Shown: one piece after another, positions 1 to 5,491 of the stretch
How the letters are laid out: each line of letters opens with the position of its first letter
Numbering within the stretch: position 1 is the stretch's first letter
Assembly (NCBI GenBank): GCA_023423285.1
Contig: JAFAFV010000205.1
Location: 1-13,749, forward strand
Reading direction: 5' to 3'
DNA length: 13,749 nucleotides
Origin: Bacteroidota bacterium
GTDB lineage: Bacteria > Bacteroidota > Bacteroidia > Chitinophagales > Chitinophagaceae
Made by a program: the position numbers and the translations under genes
The notes under the pieces: generated by a model
Database searches by the model: none
Told to the model about the DNA's origin: nothing
What the model saw: the letters and a program-made list of their open reading frames with translations, nothing else

Positions 1-127
1 ACAACACCCAAAGACCACATCTGGCCTTAAAAATGAAAACGCCAAACATTGTACATTTACAAAAAAACCGACCACCAGAGGCAGTCGGTTAATTTTAAAA
101 TCTGTCAACTTATTTTAGGACTATTCA
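1..127 (+). mobile_element. Right end of an IS3-like insertion sequence (boundary tentative)
   Basis: After the transposase stop at 92 there are about 35 non-coding bases, including TGTCAACTTATTTTAGGAC (107-125). This resembles the terminal inverted repeats of many Bacteroidota IS3 elements, which end in CA. The first CA after it is at 126-127, taken here as a provisional outer end. The left end is outside the window, so the inverted repeat and target duplication cannot be compared. The next gene starts only 18 bp beyond this boundary, so the element probably sits in that gene's promoter region. Confidence 0.4.
3..92 (+). CDS. IS3-family transposase OrfB, C-terminal end (partial, 5' end outside window)
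   Basis: Frame 3 is open from the left edge to a TAA at 90-92 and encodes 29 residues. They begin NTQRPHLALKMKTPN, which is the conserved tail of the integrase (rve/DDE) domain of IS3-family OrfB transposases, where the usual form is Y-N-x-x-R-P-H-x-x-L-x-x-x-T-P. In intact elements OrfB carries out cut-and-circularise transposition together with OrfA. Only the extreme C terminus is visible, so neither the catalytic residues nor whether the element is intact can be judged. The call rests on the RPH-L-TP pattern, its reading frame and its stop. IS3 is the best fit, but other rve-type elements share similar tails. Confidence 0.72.
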   Translation, partial: NTQRPHLALKMKTPNIVHLQKNRPPEAVG

Positions 128-144
128 CTTTAATACAAACTATT

Positions 145-849
145 ATGAGAGTTGTTGCATTTACTATTATCTTAAGTTTTGTTTCGCTTATCTCCGGCGC
201 CCAGCAAAAAACAGACTGGGCTAATTTTAGCAGGTACGAAGAAGCCAACAAAACCGCGCCCCGCGGCGCCGTGGTTTTCATGGGCAATTCCATCACGCAG
301 GGTTGGGTTGCAGCAAGGCCTGATTTTTTTAAAACCAATAACTATTTGGGCCGTGGCATTGGCGGACAGGTAAGTTCTCAAATGCTGGTGCGTTTTAGAA
401 GAGATGTTATTGACCTGAAACCCAAAGCAGTTGTGATATTGGCCGGCACTAACGATATAGCGCAGAACAACGGGCCCATCACACTTGAAAATACGTTAGG
501 CAATATTATTTCTATGGCAGAGCTTGCTAAAGCCAATAATATAAAAGTGGTTTTATGCTCGGTGCTGCCGGCATACCGCTTTGGATGGCGCAAAGAGTTA
601 ACGCCTGCCAATGATGTAATAGCGCTTAACAAAATGATAAAGCAATATGCTGATGCTAATAAAATTCCTTATGTTGATTATCACAGTGCTTTGAAAGATG
701 ATCAAAACGGGCTTCCTGATAAATATGCCAAAGACGGCATCCACCCAACGCCCGAAGCATATGAGGTAATGGAAAAACTTGTAAAGCCGGTGATTGATAA
801 GCTGGTTAAAACAAAAGCAAAAGACAGGCAATATCTTTTTGGAAATTAA
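145..849 (+). CDS. Exported SGNH/GDSL-family acylhydrolase
   Basis: A 234-residue protein with a signal peptide (about residues 1-19, hydrophobic, ending S-G-A before QQK). All four SGNH blocks are visible: block I GNSIT with nucleophile Ser49, block II with Gly around 71-74 in GRGIGGQ, block III GTND with Asn103, and block V DGIHPT with Asp197 and His200. This is the PF13472-type fold of esterases that remove acyl groups from lipids or acetyl groups from sugars; the substrate cannot be read from the sequence. The frame stays open upstream to 49, but that stretch lies in the insertion-sequence end. ATG 145, directly before the signal peptide, is therefore the right start. The next gene begins 9 bp after the stop, so the two are probably co-transcribed. 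Confidence 0.9.
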   Translation: MRVVAFTIILSFVSLISGAQQKTDWANFSRYEEANKTAPRGAVVFMGNSITQGWVAARPDFFKTNNYLGRGIGGQVSSQMLVRFRRDVIDLKPKAVVILAGTNDIAQNNGPITLENTLGNIISMAELAKANNIKVVLCSVLPAYRFGWRKELTPANDVIALNKMIKQYADANKIPYVDYHSALKDDQNGLPDKYAKDGIHPTPEAYEVMEKLVKPVIDKLVKTKAKDRQYLFGN

Positions 850-858
850 CGCTAAGTA

Positions 859-2106
859 GTGAAGAAAGTATATTTAACAGAAGACTGGAGCGTAGTAATA
901 CTGGGGTTTTTAATCATCATCGCCGCGCTTGCGGGACTTTCACTTCCTGCACCGGCATTTAGCTGGAAGAATGCCGCAGAATTTAGCAGTAAAATATTAT
1001 CTCCTGAAAACCTGATTAGTATATTAACACAGTTTGGTGTTGTGTTTATTATTGCAATTACCGGCGCATTGCTAACTGGCAGAAGCATTAAAAAATTCGT
1101 GGTAACATTTATTGCTATTTATACACTCACCATTTTTGCGCTCATCGCTGCAGGTAATCAAACCATGAAGGATTACAATCTTGAGGCAGTGATCTTTAGC
1201 CTGACAATCGGGCTTATTATTGGCAATACTTTTACGCTGCCGCAATGGTTTCGTTCATCCATTACATCAGAATTGTTTGTAAAGATTGGGCTGGTGCTAT
1301 TAGGCACGTCTATAATTTTTGCAGATATTTTAAAAGCCGGCGCACTGGGTCTGGCGCAGGCATTAATCGTGGTAATTGCGGTTTGGTATTTTGCGTACTG
1401 GGTTTGTAAAAAAATGAAGATTGATGATGAAATGACCATGATGCTTTCCAGCGCTGTATCAATTTGCGGTGTATCAGCAGCCATTGCCACTTCCGGTGCC
1501 ATCAATGGCGATCATAAAAAGCTTTCCTACATCGTTTCACTGGTATTGATCGTTGCCATTCCTATGATGATTGCGATGCCATACCTGGCAAAATATATGG
1601 GCTTAAGCCAGGAAGTGACTGGTGCCTGGTTGGGTGGCAGTATTGACACAACCGGCGCCGTGGTGGCTTCGGGCTCACTGGTAGGTGAGGATGCGCTTAA
1701 AATAAGTTCTATTGTAAAATTTGCACAAAACGTGCTTTTAGGCTTGGCTGCTTTTGCTATATCTGTTTACTGGACATATAGCGGGCATTTAAGCAAGGCT
1801 AGCGTACAGGAAAAGCCCACCCTTAAAGTCATATGGCAACGCTTTCCAAAATTTGTTGTAGGCTTTATTGCAGCATCACTGCTTTTTTCTTTTTTTATTA
1901 ATGCAGGTAAAGTGGCCGAAGTAAAAGATGGACTTAAAAGCGTGCAAAACCTTTGGTTTGCACTGGCATTTACAGCAATAGGTTTGGAAACAAAATTTTC
2001 AGACCTGGTGAAACAGGAAAACAGGAAACCATTGTATGCTTTTTTGATTGCCCAGTTTTTTAATATTTTAATTACATTGCTCGTTGCATGGGTCTTATTC
2101 AGATAA
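859..2106 (+). CDS. UPF0324/YeiH-type putative sulfate exporter family membrane protein
   Basis: A 415-residue polytopic inner-membrane protein with about ten to twelve hydrophobic segments, the first starting near residue 12. It matches the YeiH/Cons_hypoth698 family (PF03601, putative sulfate exporter family) through GLVLLGTSIIFADILKAG near residue 145, the SAVSICGVSAAIATSGAI stretch near 197 and GAWLGGSIDTTGAVVASG near 256. Some members sit beside sulfonate-degrading genes and are thought to export sulfite or sulfate, but most are uncharacterised, and no sulfur gene is seen here. The start must be GTG 859: an in-frame TAA lies at 853-855 and the first ATG is about 100 codons in, past several membrane segments. 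It is longer than E. coli YeiH (about 350), mainly from N-terminal and central insertions. Confidence 0.88.
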   Translation: MKKVYLTEDWSVVILGFLIIIAALAGLSLPAPAFSWKNAAEFSSKILSPENLISILTQFGVVFIIAITGALLTGRSIKKFVVTFIAIYTLTIFALIAAGNQTMKDYNLEAVIFSLTIGLIIGNTFTLPQWFRSSITSELFVKIGLVLLGTSIIFADILKAGALGLAQALIVVIAVWYFAYWVCKKMKIDDEMTMMLSSAVSICGVSAAIATSGAINGDHKKLSYIVSLVLIVAIPMMIAMPYLAKYMGLSQEVTGAWLGGSIDTTGAVVASGSLVGEDALKISSIVKFAQNVLLGLAAFAISVYWTYSGHLSKASVQEKPTLKVIWQRFPKFVVGFIAASLLFSFFINAGKVAEVKDGLKSVQNLWFALAFTAIGLETKFSDLVKQENRKPLYAFLIAQFFNILITLLVAWVLFR

Positions 2107-2205
2107 AAACTAATTTTTAAAAACAATACACATGAAATGAGCCATTAAAAATGTTTCATACAATAGTAATGGTTATTTGCGCGAATTACATGTAACCTTA
2201 AAATC

Positions 2206-2220
2206 GGCCGCAAAGCGGCC
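2206..2220. repeat. Perfect GC-rich hairpin in the esterase leader
   Basis: GGCCGC (2206-2211) and GCGGCC (2215-2220) form a 6-bp GC-only stem with an AAA loop, 16 bases before the ATG of the downstream esterase and in otherwise AT-rich DNA. No T run follows on the + strand, so it is not a standard terminator of the preceding gene. It would lie in the 5' untranslated RNA if transcription starts upstream. A role in RNA stability or translation is possible but unproven. Confidence 0.45.
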
Positions 2221-2236
2221 ACTAAAAAATAAACAC

Positions 2237-3064
2237 ATGAAAAAAAGCTTTTTTGTATTACTCGCAATTTTCTTTTCAACATTTTGTTTGGCTTCTAAGG
2301 TAGATACACTGGTAGTGTATAGCCCGTCTATGAAGAAAAATATTAAAACTGTTGTAGTGCTGCCTGATAATTATAACAAAAGCAAACCGCTGCCGGTTTT
2401 TTATTTGCTGCACGGTTACGGTGGTAATTATTCAAACTGGGTAAAAGCACAGGCAGTAAGAGATGGCGCTGATCAACATCAAATGATATTTGTTTGCCCC
2501 GATGGTGGCCATGGCAGTTGGTATTGGGATAGCCCGGTTGATCCCGCATTTAAATATGAAACATTTGTGGCGAAGGAACTGGTTGAGTGGGTGGATAAAA
2601 ATTATGCAACCATCAAAGATCCTAAAGGCAGGGCCATATCCGGGTTGAGCATGGGTGGCCATGGCGGGTTGTATCTGGGTATTAAACACCCCGATGTATT
2701 TGGCGCCTGCGGTAGCATGAGCGGAGGCGTAGACATCAGGCCATTTCCCAATAACTGGGATATAGCAAAACGCCTTGGCCGCTACGCGGAATTTCCCGGG
2801 CGTTGGGAAGAGCATACCGTCATCAACATGTTGCATCTGATAGAGCCTAATAAACTGAAAATAATTATTGATTGCGGAACTGAAGACTTTTTTTATGCCA
2901 TAAATGAAAACCTGCACAAGCAACTATTGCTGCTAAATATTCAGCATGATTATATTACCCGCCCCGGCCGGCATAACTGGGAATATTGGGAAAACGCCGT
3001 GTATTTCCAAATCCTTTTTATGGACAGATTTTTTAAAACGCCGGTTGCTACTGAAAAAAAATAA
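2237..3064 (+). CDS. Exported esterase, alpha/beta-hydrolase of the esterase D / antigen 85 type
   Basis: A 275-residue protein with a signal peptide (about residues 1-19, MKKSFFVLLAIFF core). It fits the PF00756 esterase family: an LLHGYGG oxyanion-hole motif at 57-63, nucleophile Ser138 in GLSMGG (136-141), a likely acid Asp217 in CGTEDFF, and catalytic His246 in RHNWEYW. Such proteins hydrolyse acyl esters, for example acetyl or feruloyl groups on polysaccharides, or S-formylglutathione. Export points to a polymer or other extracytoplasmic substrate, but which one is not shown. The frame is open upstream to a TTG at 2177, but the signal peptide begins at ATG 2237, so that start is chosen. 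It is separated from the transporter gene by 130 bp and probably has its own promoter. Confidence 0.9.
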   Translation: MKKSFFVLLAIFFSTFCLASKVDTLVVYSPSMKKNIKTVVVLPDNYNKSKPLPVFYLLHGYGGNYSNWVKAQAVRDGADQHQMIFVCPDGGHGSWYWDSPVDPAFKYETFVAKELVEWVDKNYATIKDPKGRAISGLSMGGHGGLYLGIKHPDVFGACGSMSGGVDIRPFPNNWDIAKRLGRYAEFPGRWEEHTVINMLHLIEPNKLKIIIDCGTEDFFYAINENLHKQLLLLNIQHDYITRPGRHNWEYWENAVYFQILFMDRFFKTPVATEKK

Positions 3065-3139
3065 TAGCGGCTTTTGCCTGATTACGGTTACTGCGTACGG
3101 CCTTTTTACTATTAGGGCATAGGATTATTCTAATATTCT

Positions 3140-3149
3140 TGTCTAAAAG
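3140..3149 (+). promoter_or_regulatory. Decamer TGTCTAAAAG, copy 1, before the sigma gene
   Basis: TGTCTAAAAG lies 14 bases upstream of the ECF sigma start codon. An identical decamer lies 16 bases upstream of the next gene (3719-3728). Two copies at nearly the same distance from consecutive starts suggest a shared element, such as a promoter part or a translation-initiation element, but two copies alone do not establish function. No TAnnTTTG promoter is seen between 3065 and 3163. Confidence 0.35.
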
Positions 3150-3163
3150 TTTGAAGCATCTTC

Positions 3164-3700
3164 ATGCAGGACACAGAAATCATTCACGAAGTATTACAAG
3201 GCAATCAACATGCTTTTAAAAAGCTCGTTGAAAAGTATACCGATGCACTTTTTAGAACGGCTACAGGCTTTGTGCATAACAGGGAAGATGCCGAAGAGAT
3301 CGTTCAGGAAAGCTTTTTACGGGCTTACCAGTCACTTGCTGCATTTAATGGTAAATCTGCGTTCTCTACCTGGTTATATCGTATCACTGTCAACCATTCT
3401 ATTAATTACATCAGAGCTAATAAAAGAAAGAGGTTCTGGAGTAGTTTATCTCAAACATTTGTGAGCAGGTCGTCTGATGCAACGCCAGATGTAAGAATGG
3501 AGCAGCAGGAACAACGCATATTAATTCGTGAAGCAATGGAAACTTTGCCCCAAAAACAGCGCATTGCATTTGTATTAAGTAAATACGAAGAGCTTTCTCA
3601 AAAACAAATTGCGGAGGTGCTGAATGTAACTGAAGGAGCTGTGGAGCAGTTGATACAACGCGCAAAAATTAATTTAAGAAAAAAAATAAAAAAGACGTAG
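3164..3700 (+). CDS. ECF-type RNA polymerase sigma factor
   Basis: A 178-residue sigma-70-family protein of ECF size. Region 2 spans about residues 8-85 and contains the DAEEIVQESFLRAY core-binding helix and FSTWLYRITVNHSINYIR for -10 recognition. Region 4 spans about 120-172, with LPQKQRIAFVLSKYEELS and the helix-turn-helix QKQIAEVLNVTEGAVEQLIQ for -35 recognition. Region 3 is absent, as in ECF factors generally. It would direct polymerase to a small set of promoters when released by its anti-sigma factor. The gene is first in a four-gene operon followed by a candidate anti-sigma and a periplasmic sensor-like protein. That arrangement suggests response to an envelope signal, possibly a metal. 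ATG 3164 gives the standard N terminus. Confidence 0.93.
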   Translation: MQDTEIIHEVLQGNQHAFKKLVEKYTDALFRTATGFVHNREDAEEIVQESFLRAYQSLAAFNGKSAFSTWLYRITVNHSINYIRANKRKRFWSSLSQTFVSRSSDATPDVRMEQQEQRILIREAMETLPQKQRIAFVLSKYEELSQKQIAEVLNVTEGAVEQLIQRAKINLRKKIKKT

Positions 3701-3718
3701 GAATTTGTTATCAAAGTC

Positions 3719-3728
3719 TGTCTAAAAG
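3719..3728 (+). promoter_or_regulatory. Decamer TGTCTAAAAG, copy 2, before the candidate anti-sigma gene
   Basis: Exact second copy of the decamer at 3140-3149, in the 44-bp gap between the sigma gene and the next gene, 16 bases before its ATG. It could be an internal promoter part or a translation element; the sequence alone does not decide. Confidence 0.35.
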
Positions 3729-3744
3729 ATAAAAAGGTGTAAAG

Positions 3745-4050
3745 ATGAATGATCTGGAAATAGATAAACTGTTGGATGATTTTATAAGCGAGGAGCGAAG
3801 TATGAAAGTTGTTCCTTTCATGACAACCGGATTAATGTCAAGAATCGAAAACACGCGAATTGAAAAGGTATGGAAGATAAAACCAGCATTGGCATTGTTA
3901 GTTTTTGCTTGTGCATTATCAGGAGTAATTTCTGCCGGGATTGTTTTTGGAAAAACCTATTCATTCGATCCTGGTACTTCTCATGCTTTGACGATAGATG
4001 AGAGCCGCATTGAAAACATTAGTTATTATGTAAGTATGACTTTAGATTAA
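3745..4050 (+). CDS. Small single-TM protein, candidate anti-sigma factor (CnrY-like layout)
   Basis: A 101-residue protein with about 46 polar, charged N-terminal residues, one transmembrane segment (about 47-69, ALALLVFACALSGVISAGIVFG) and a tail of about 32 residues, predicted periplasmic. It has no zinc-finger (HxxxCxxC) anti-sigma motif and no FecR domain, so family membership cannot be shown. Its position directly after the ECF sigma gene and its size and topology resemble CnrY, the roughly 95-residue anti-sigma factor that clamps CnrH with a short cytoplasmic helix. The predicted N-terminal helix MNDLEIDKLLDDFI is a plausible sigma-binding segment. Its stop is immediately followed by the ATG of the next gene, so the two are likely translated in a coupled way. 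The function is inferred from context. Confidence 0.8.
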   Translation: MNDLEIDKLLDDFISEERSMKVVPFMTTGLMSRIENTRIEKVWKIKPALALLVFACALSGVISAGIVFGKTYSFDPGTSHALTIDESRIENISYYVSMTLD

Positions 4051-4587
4051 ATGGTAACTAGAAACAAAATATTAACCTGGATTATTGTGTTGCTTGTGGT
4101 AATGAACATCTCCACCATTGCATCTGTCATATATCACAACTATCAGGAGCAAAAACTTGTGGAAGAGTCAATAACAATTGATGGGCAAAATATAAACGGA
4201 CGGTTTGTAAGAGACAAACTGGGTTTTGACAACGGACAGTTAGATGCGTTTAGAGAAGCGAATCATGGTTTTCGCCCCATTGCCCGTCAGTTAATCTTTC
4301 AAATAGATTCCCTGAAAGAACAAATGTTCACAGAATTGCGAAAACAAACTTCAGATACGGTGATGTTAGCAGCATTTTCAAAGCAAATAGGCGATTTGCA
4401 CGGAGAACTGAAGCATAGAACTTTTGAGTACTATTTAAATTTGAAAGCCATCTGCACAATGAAACAACTGCCTGCTCTTGAGCAAATATTTGCTCCGCTT
4501 TTTAATAATGAGCGAATGAATGCATGGTCAGGGAGGCAGGGTGGTGGGAAGGGTATGGGCAGGGGCGGACGAAATATAGATCAGTAA
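4051..4587 (+). CDS. Membrane-anchored CpxP/Spy/CnrX-like periplasmic protein (metal-sensor type)
   Basis: A 178-residue protein with an N-terminal membrane anchor (about residues 9-28, with no clear cleavage site) and an all-helical periplasmic domain (about 45-155). The domain resembles the heavy-metal-resistance / Spy-CpxP group (PF13801 type): two degenerate LTxxQ-like segments, LGFDNGQLDAF at 57-67 and MKQLPALEQIF at 137-147, flank amphipathic helices. The last 20 residues are a Gly/Arg-rich tail. Family members are periplasmic chaperones or, like CnrX, anchored metal sensors that control an anti-sigma factor. Possible metal ligands are His72, His117, His122, Cys135 and Met137, but none is proven. 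The ATG abuts the preceding TAA with zero spacing. A sensor role with the upstream two genes is the favoured reading; a stand-alone chaperone is the alternative. Confidence 0.78.
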   Translation: MVTRNKILTWIIVLLVVMNISTIASVIYHNYQEQKLVEESITIDGQNINGRFVRDKLGFDNGQLDAFREANHGFRPIARQLIFQIDSLKEQMFTELRKQTSDTVMLAAFSKQIGDLHGELKHRTFEYYLNLKAICTMKQLPALEQIFAPLFNNERMNAWSGRQGGGKGMGRGGRNIDQ

Positions 4588-4620
4588 AATAAGATTGATA
4601 ACAATTTAAAATAAATAACA

Positions 4621-4956
4621 ATGAAAAAAACAATTTTAGCCCTCATGATTTTAGTGCTCACAACAACTGCCGCAACAGCCCAAAGCACAAGCAGGGGTAC
4701 GCAAAGAGGCAATAATAAAAATTGCCCTGCATATGTGGATAACAATAAAGATGGAGTTTGCGACAATGCCGGCACATTCAATTGTATTAACAATAAAGGT
4801 CAGGGTTTGAGACAGGGAGGAATGTGTGCAGGACGTAGACAAAATAATGCAAACGGACTAAGAAATGGCAGCGGTAATAGGCAGGGAATAAACTTTGTTG
4901 ATGCGAATAACAATGGCGTTTGCGATACTTATGAAAAATCAGCCAAAAAGCAGTAA
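4621..4956 (+). CDS. Small secreted protein with two Cys-containing EF-hand-like loops
   Basis: A 111-residue protein with a signal peptide (1-20, ending ATA before QST). The mature part is rich in Asn, Gly and Arg and has five cysteines (35, 47, 55, 69, 101). Two copies of one motif are present: YVDNNKDGVCDN (38-49) and FVDANNNGVCDT (92-103). Both follow the EF-hand calcium-loop pattern D-x-N-x-[DN]-G at loop positions 1-6. The second also has Glu105 at loop position 12, the usual bidentate ligand. Position 8, normally Ile, Leu or Val, is Cys in both. I do not recognise a named family. Its place as last gene before the terminator suggests a secreted target or accessory of the sigma/sensor module, perhaps binding calcium or a transition metal; that is inference. 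Confidence 0.85.
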   Translation: MKKTILALMILVLTTTAATAQSTSRGTQRGNNKNCPAYVDNNKDGVCDNAGTFNCINNKGQGLRQGGMCAGRRQNNANGLRNGSGNRQGINFVDANNNGVCDTYEKSAKKQ

Positions 4957-5010
4957 TTAGCTTGCCTATACGTTTGTTTGCGAGTCAAATACATACTTGT
5001 GGGTACTAAG

Positions 5011-5033
5011 CCGCTCTTAGAGCGGTTTTTTTT
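5011..5033 (+). terminator. Intrinsic terminator of the sigma-factor operon
   Basis: CCGCTC (5011-5016) pairs with GAGCGG (5020-5025) around a TTA loop, followed directly by eight T residues (5026-5033). It lies 54 bases after the last stop of the four-gene operon and isolates it from the SusC/SusD operon. Confidence 0.9.
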
Positions 5034-5298
5034 AAGCTAGCATGATAAAAAACGATACAGATTGTCAAAAATAATTGTCATTTTGGTGACGGGTTGTCGC
5101 ACAAATAAACACCTTGTGATAATGATTCTTTTGAATACATAGTAGCCATTAAAAGCTTAGGAATTTATTTTATGTTTAAAAATGTATTATCCTACCTACT
5201 TCTTCAACTCATTTATAATTTCAGCATTATTTTTTAATTTCTAAAAAATCAAGAATCCTTAATTGATGCGGGTTTAAAATCTATTAAAGTGAATTTCA
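5034..5298. other. AT-rich intergenic region with no recognisable gene
   Basis: These 265 bases lie between the terminator and the predicted promoter of the SusC/SusD operon. I see no supported gene, RNA family or transposon remnant. A 21-codon hydrophobic ORF at 5172-5237 is not convincing. Short T6 (5230-5235) and A6 (5243-5248) runs precede the stronger A/T tracts further right. Regulator sites could lie here, but no operator symmetry stands out. Confidence 0.6.
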
Positions 5299-5327
5299 TT
5301 TTTTTTTCTTAAAAAAACTTAAAAAAA
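5299..5327 (+). promoter_or_regulatory. Phased A/T tracts upstream of the SusC/SusD promoter
   Basis: T9 (5299-5307), A7 (5311-5317) and A7 (5321-5327) have centres about 10-11 bp apart, one helical turn, and end two bases before the -33 element. Phased A-tracts bend DNA, and AT-rich DNA here can act like an UP element for the polymerase alpha subunit. A promoter-boosting role is inference. Confidence 0.5.
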
Positions 5328-5329
5328 GT

Positions 5330-5361
5330 TTTGAGATATTGAAACTTGTCGTATATATTTG
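5330..5361 (+). promoter_or_regulatory. Predicted Bacteroidota housekeeping promoter for the SusC/SusD operon
   Basis: TTTG (5330-5333) and TATATTTG (5354-5361) match the Bacteroidota -33 TTTG and -7 TAnnTTTG consensus, with a 20-bp spacer inside the usual range. Transcription would start around 5366-5369, giving a leader of about 125 nt before the ATG at 5492. It is the only full match I found in the intergenic regions, and it has the phased A-tracts just upstream. Confidence 0.7.
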
Positions 5362-5365
5362 ACTC

Positions 5366-5491
5366 CGATAAAGGAATTACAGTGATTGTTTGAACGTAAT
5401 GACCTATACTAAATAGCATAAGATCAGAGGAATTCGACGATTACTCCAACTTGAGCTTTTTACAAATCGAAACTATAATTAACTGTTTAAT
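5366..5491 (+). other. Predicted 5' leader of the SusC/SusD operon
   Basis: About 125 transcribed, untranslated bases if the predicted promoter is right. No riboswitch, terminator-like hairpin or Shine-Dalgarno sequence next to the start is evident; the immediate upstream bases are A/T-rich, as is usual in this phylum. A five-codon ORF (5399-5416) occurs but may be chance. Leaders of this length in Bacteroides Sus-type loci can be targets of antisense or other small RNAs; nothing here proves that. Confidence 0.4.

Noticed and set aside
49..144. Extended N terminus of the SGNH hydrolase from position 49
   Set aside because: The extension runs through the transposase tail and insertion-sequence end and lacks an ATG; a proper signal peptide begins at ATG 145.
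1173..1505. 110-codon minus-strand ORF
   Set aside because: It lies inside the YeiH-type transporter gene and is explained as an antisense shadow of its hydrophobic codons.
2177..2236. Extended N terminus of the esterase from a TTG at 2177
   Set aside because: It would put 20 polar residues and the GC hairpin ahead of a clear signal peptide that begins at ATG 2237.
2432..2923. 163-codon minus-strand ORF
   Set aside because: It lies wholly inside the esterase gene, whose catalytic motifs are intact on the + strand, and its product has no recognisable feature.
3065..3139. Possible terminator after the esterase (GGC-TTTT-GCC near 3069 and a T run near 3104)
   Set aside because: The stem is only 3 bp and is not followed by a T tract, and the later T run has no convincing stem before it.
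5172..5237. 21-codon hydrophobic ORF in the intergenic region
   Set aside because: It is very short, in AT-rich DNA where hydrophobic codons arise by chance, with no promoter or ribosome-binding evidence.
5399..5416. Five-codon upstream ORF in the SusC leader
   Set aside because: It could be a leader peptide, but there is no attenuator-like hairpin or codon bias to support that; chance is the simpler reading.
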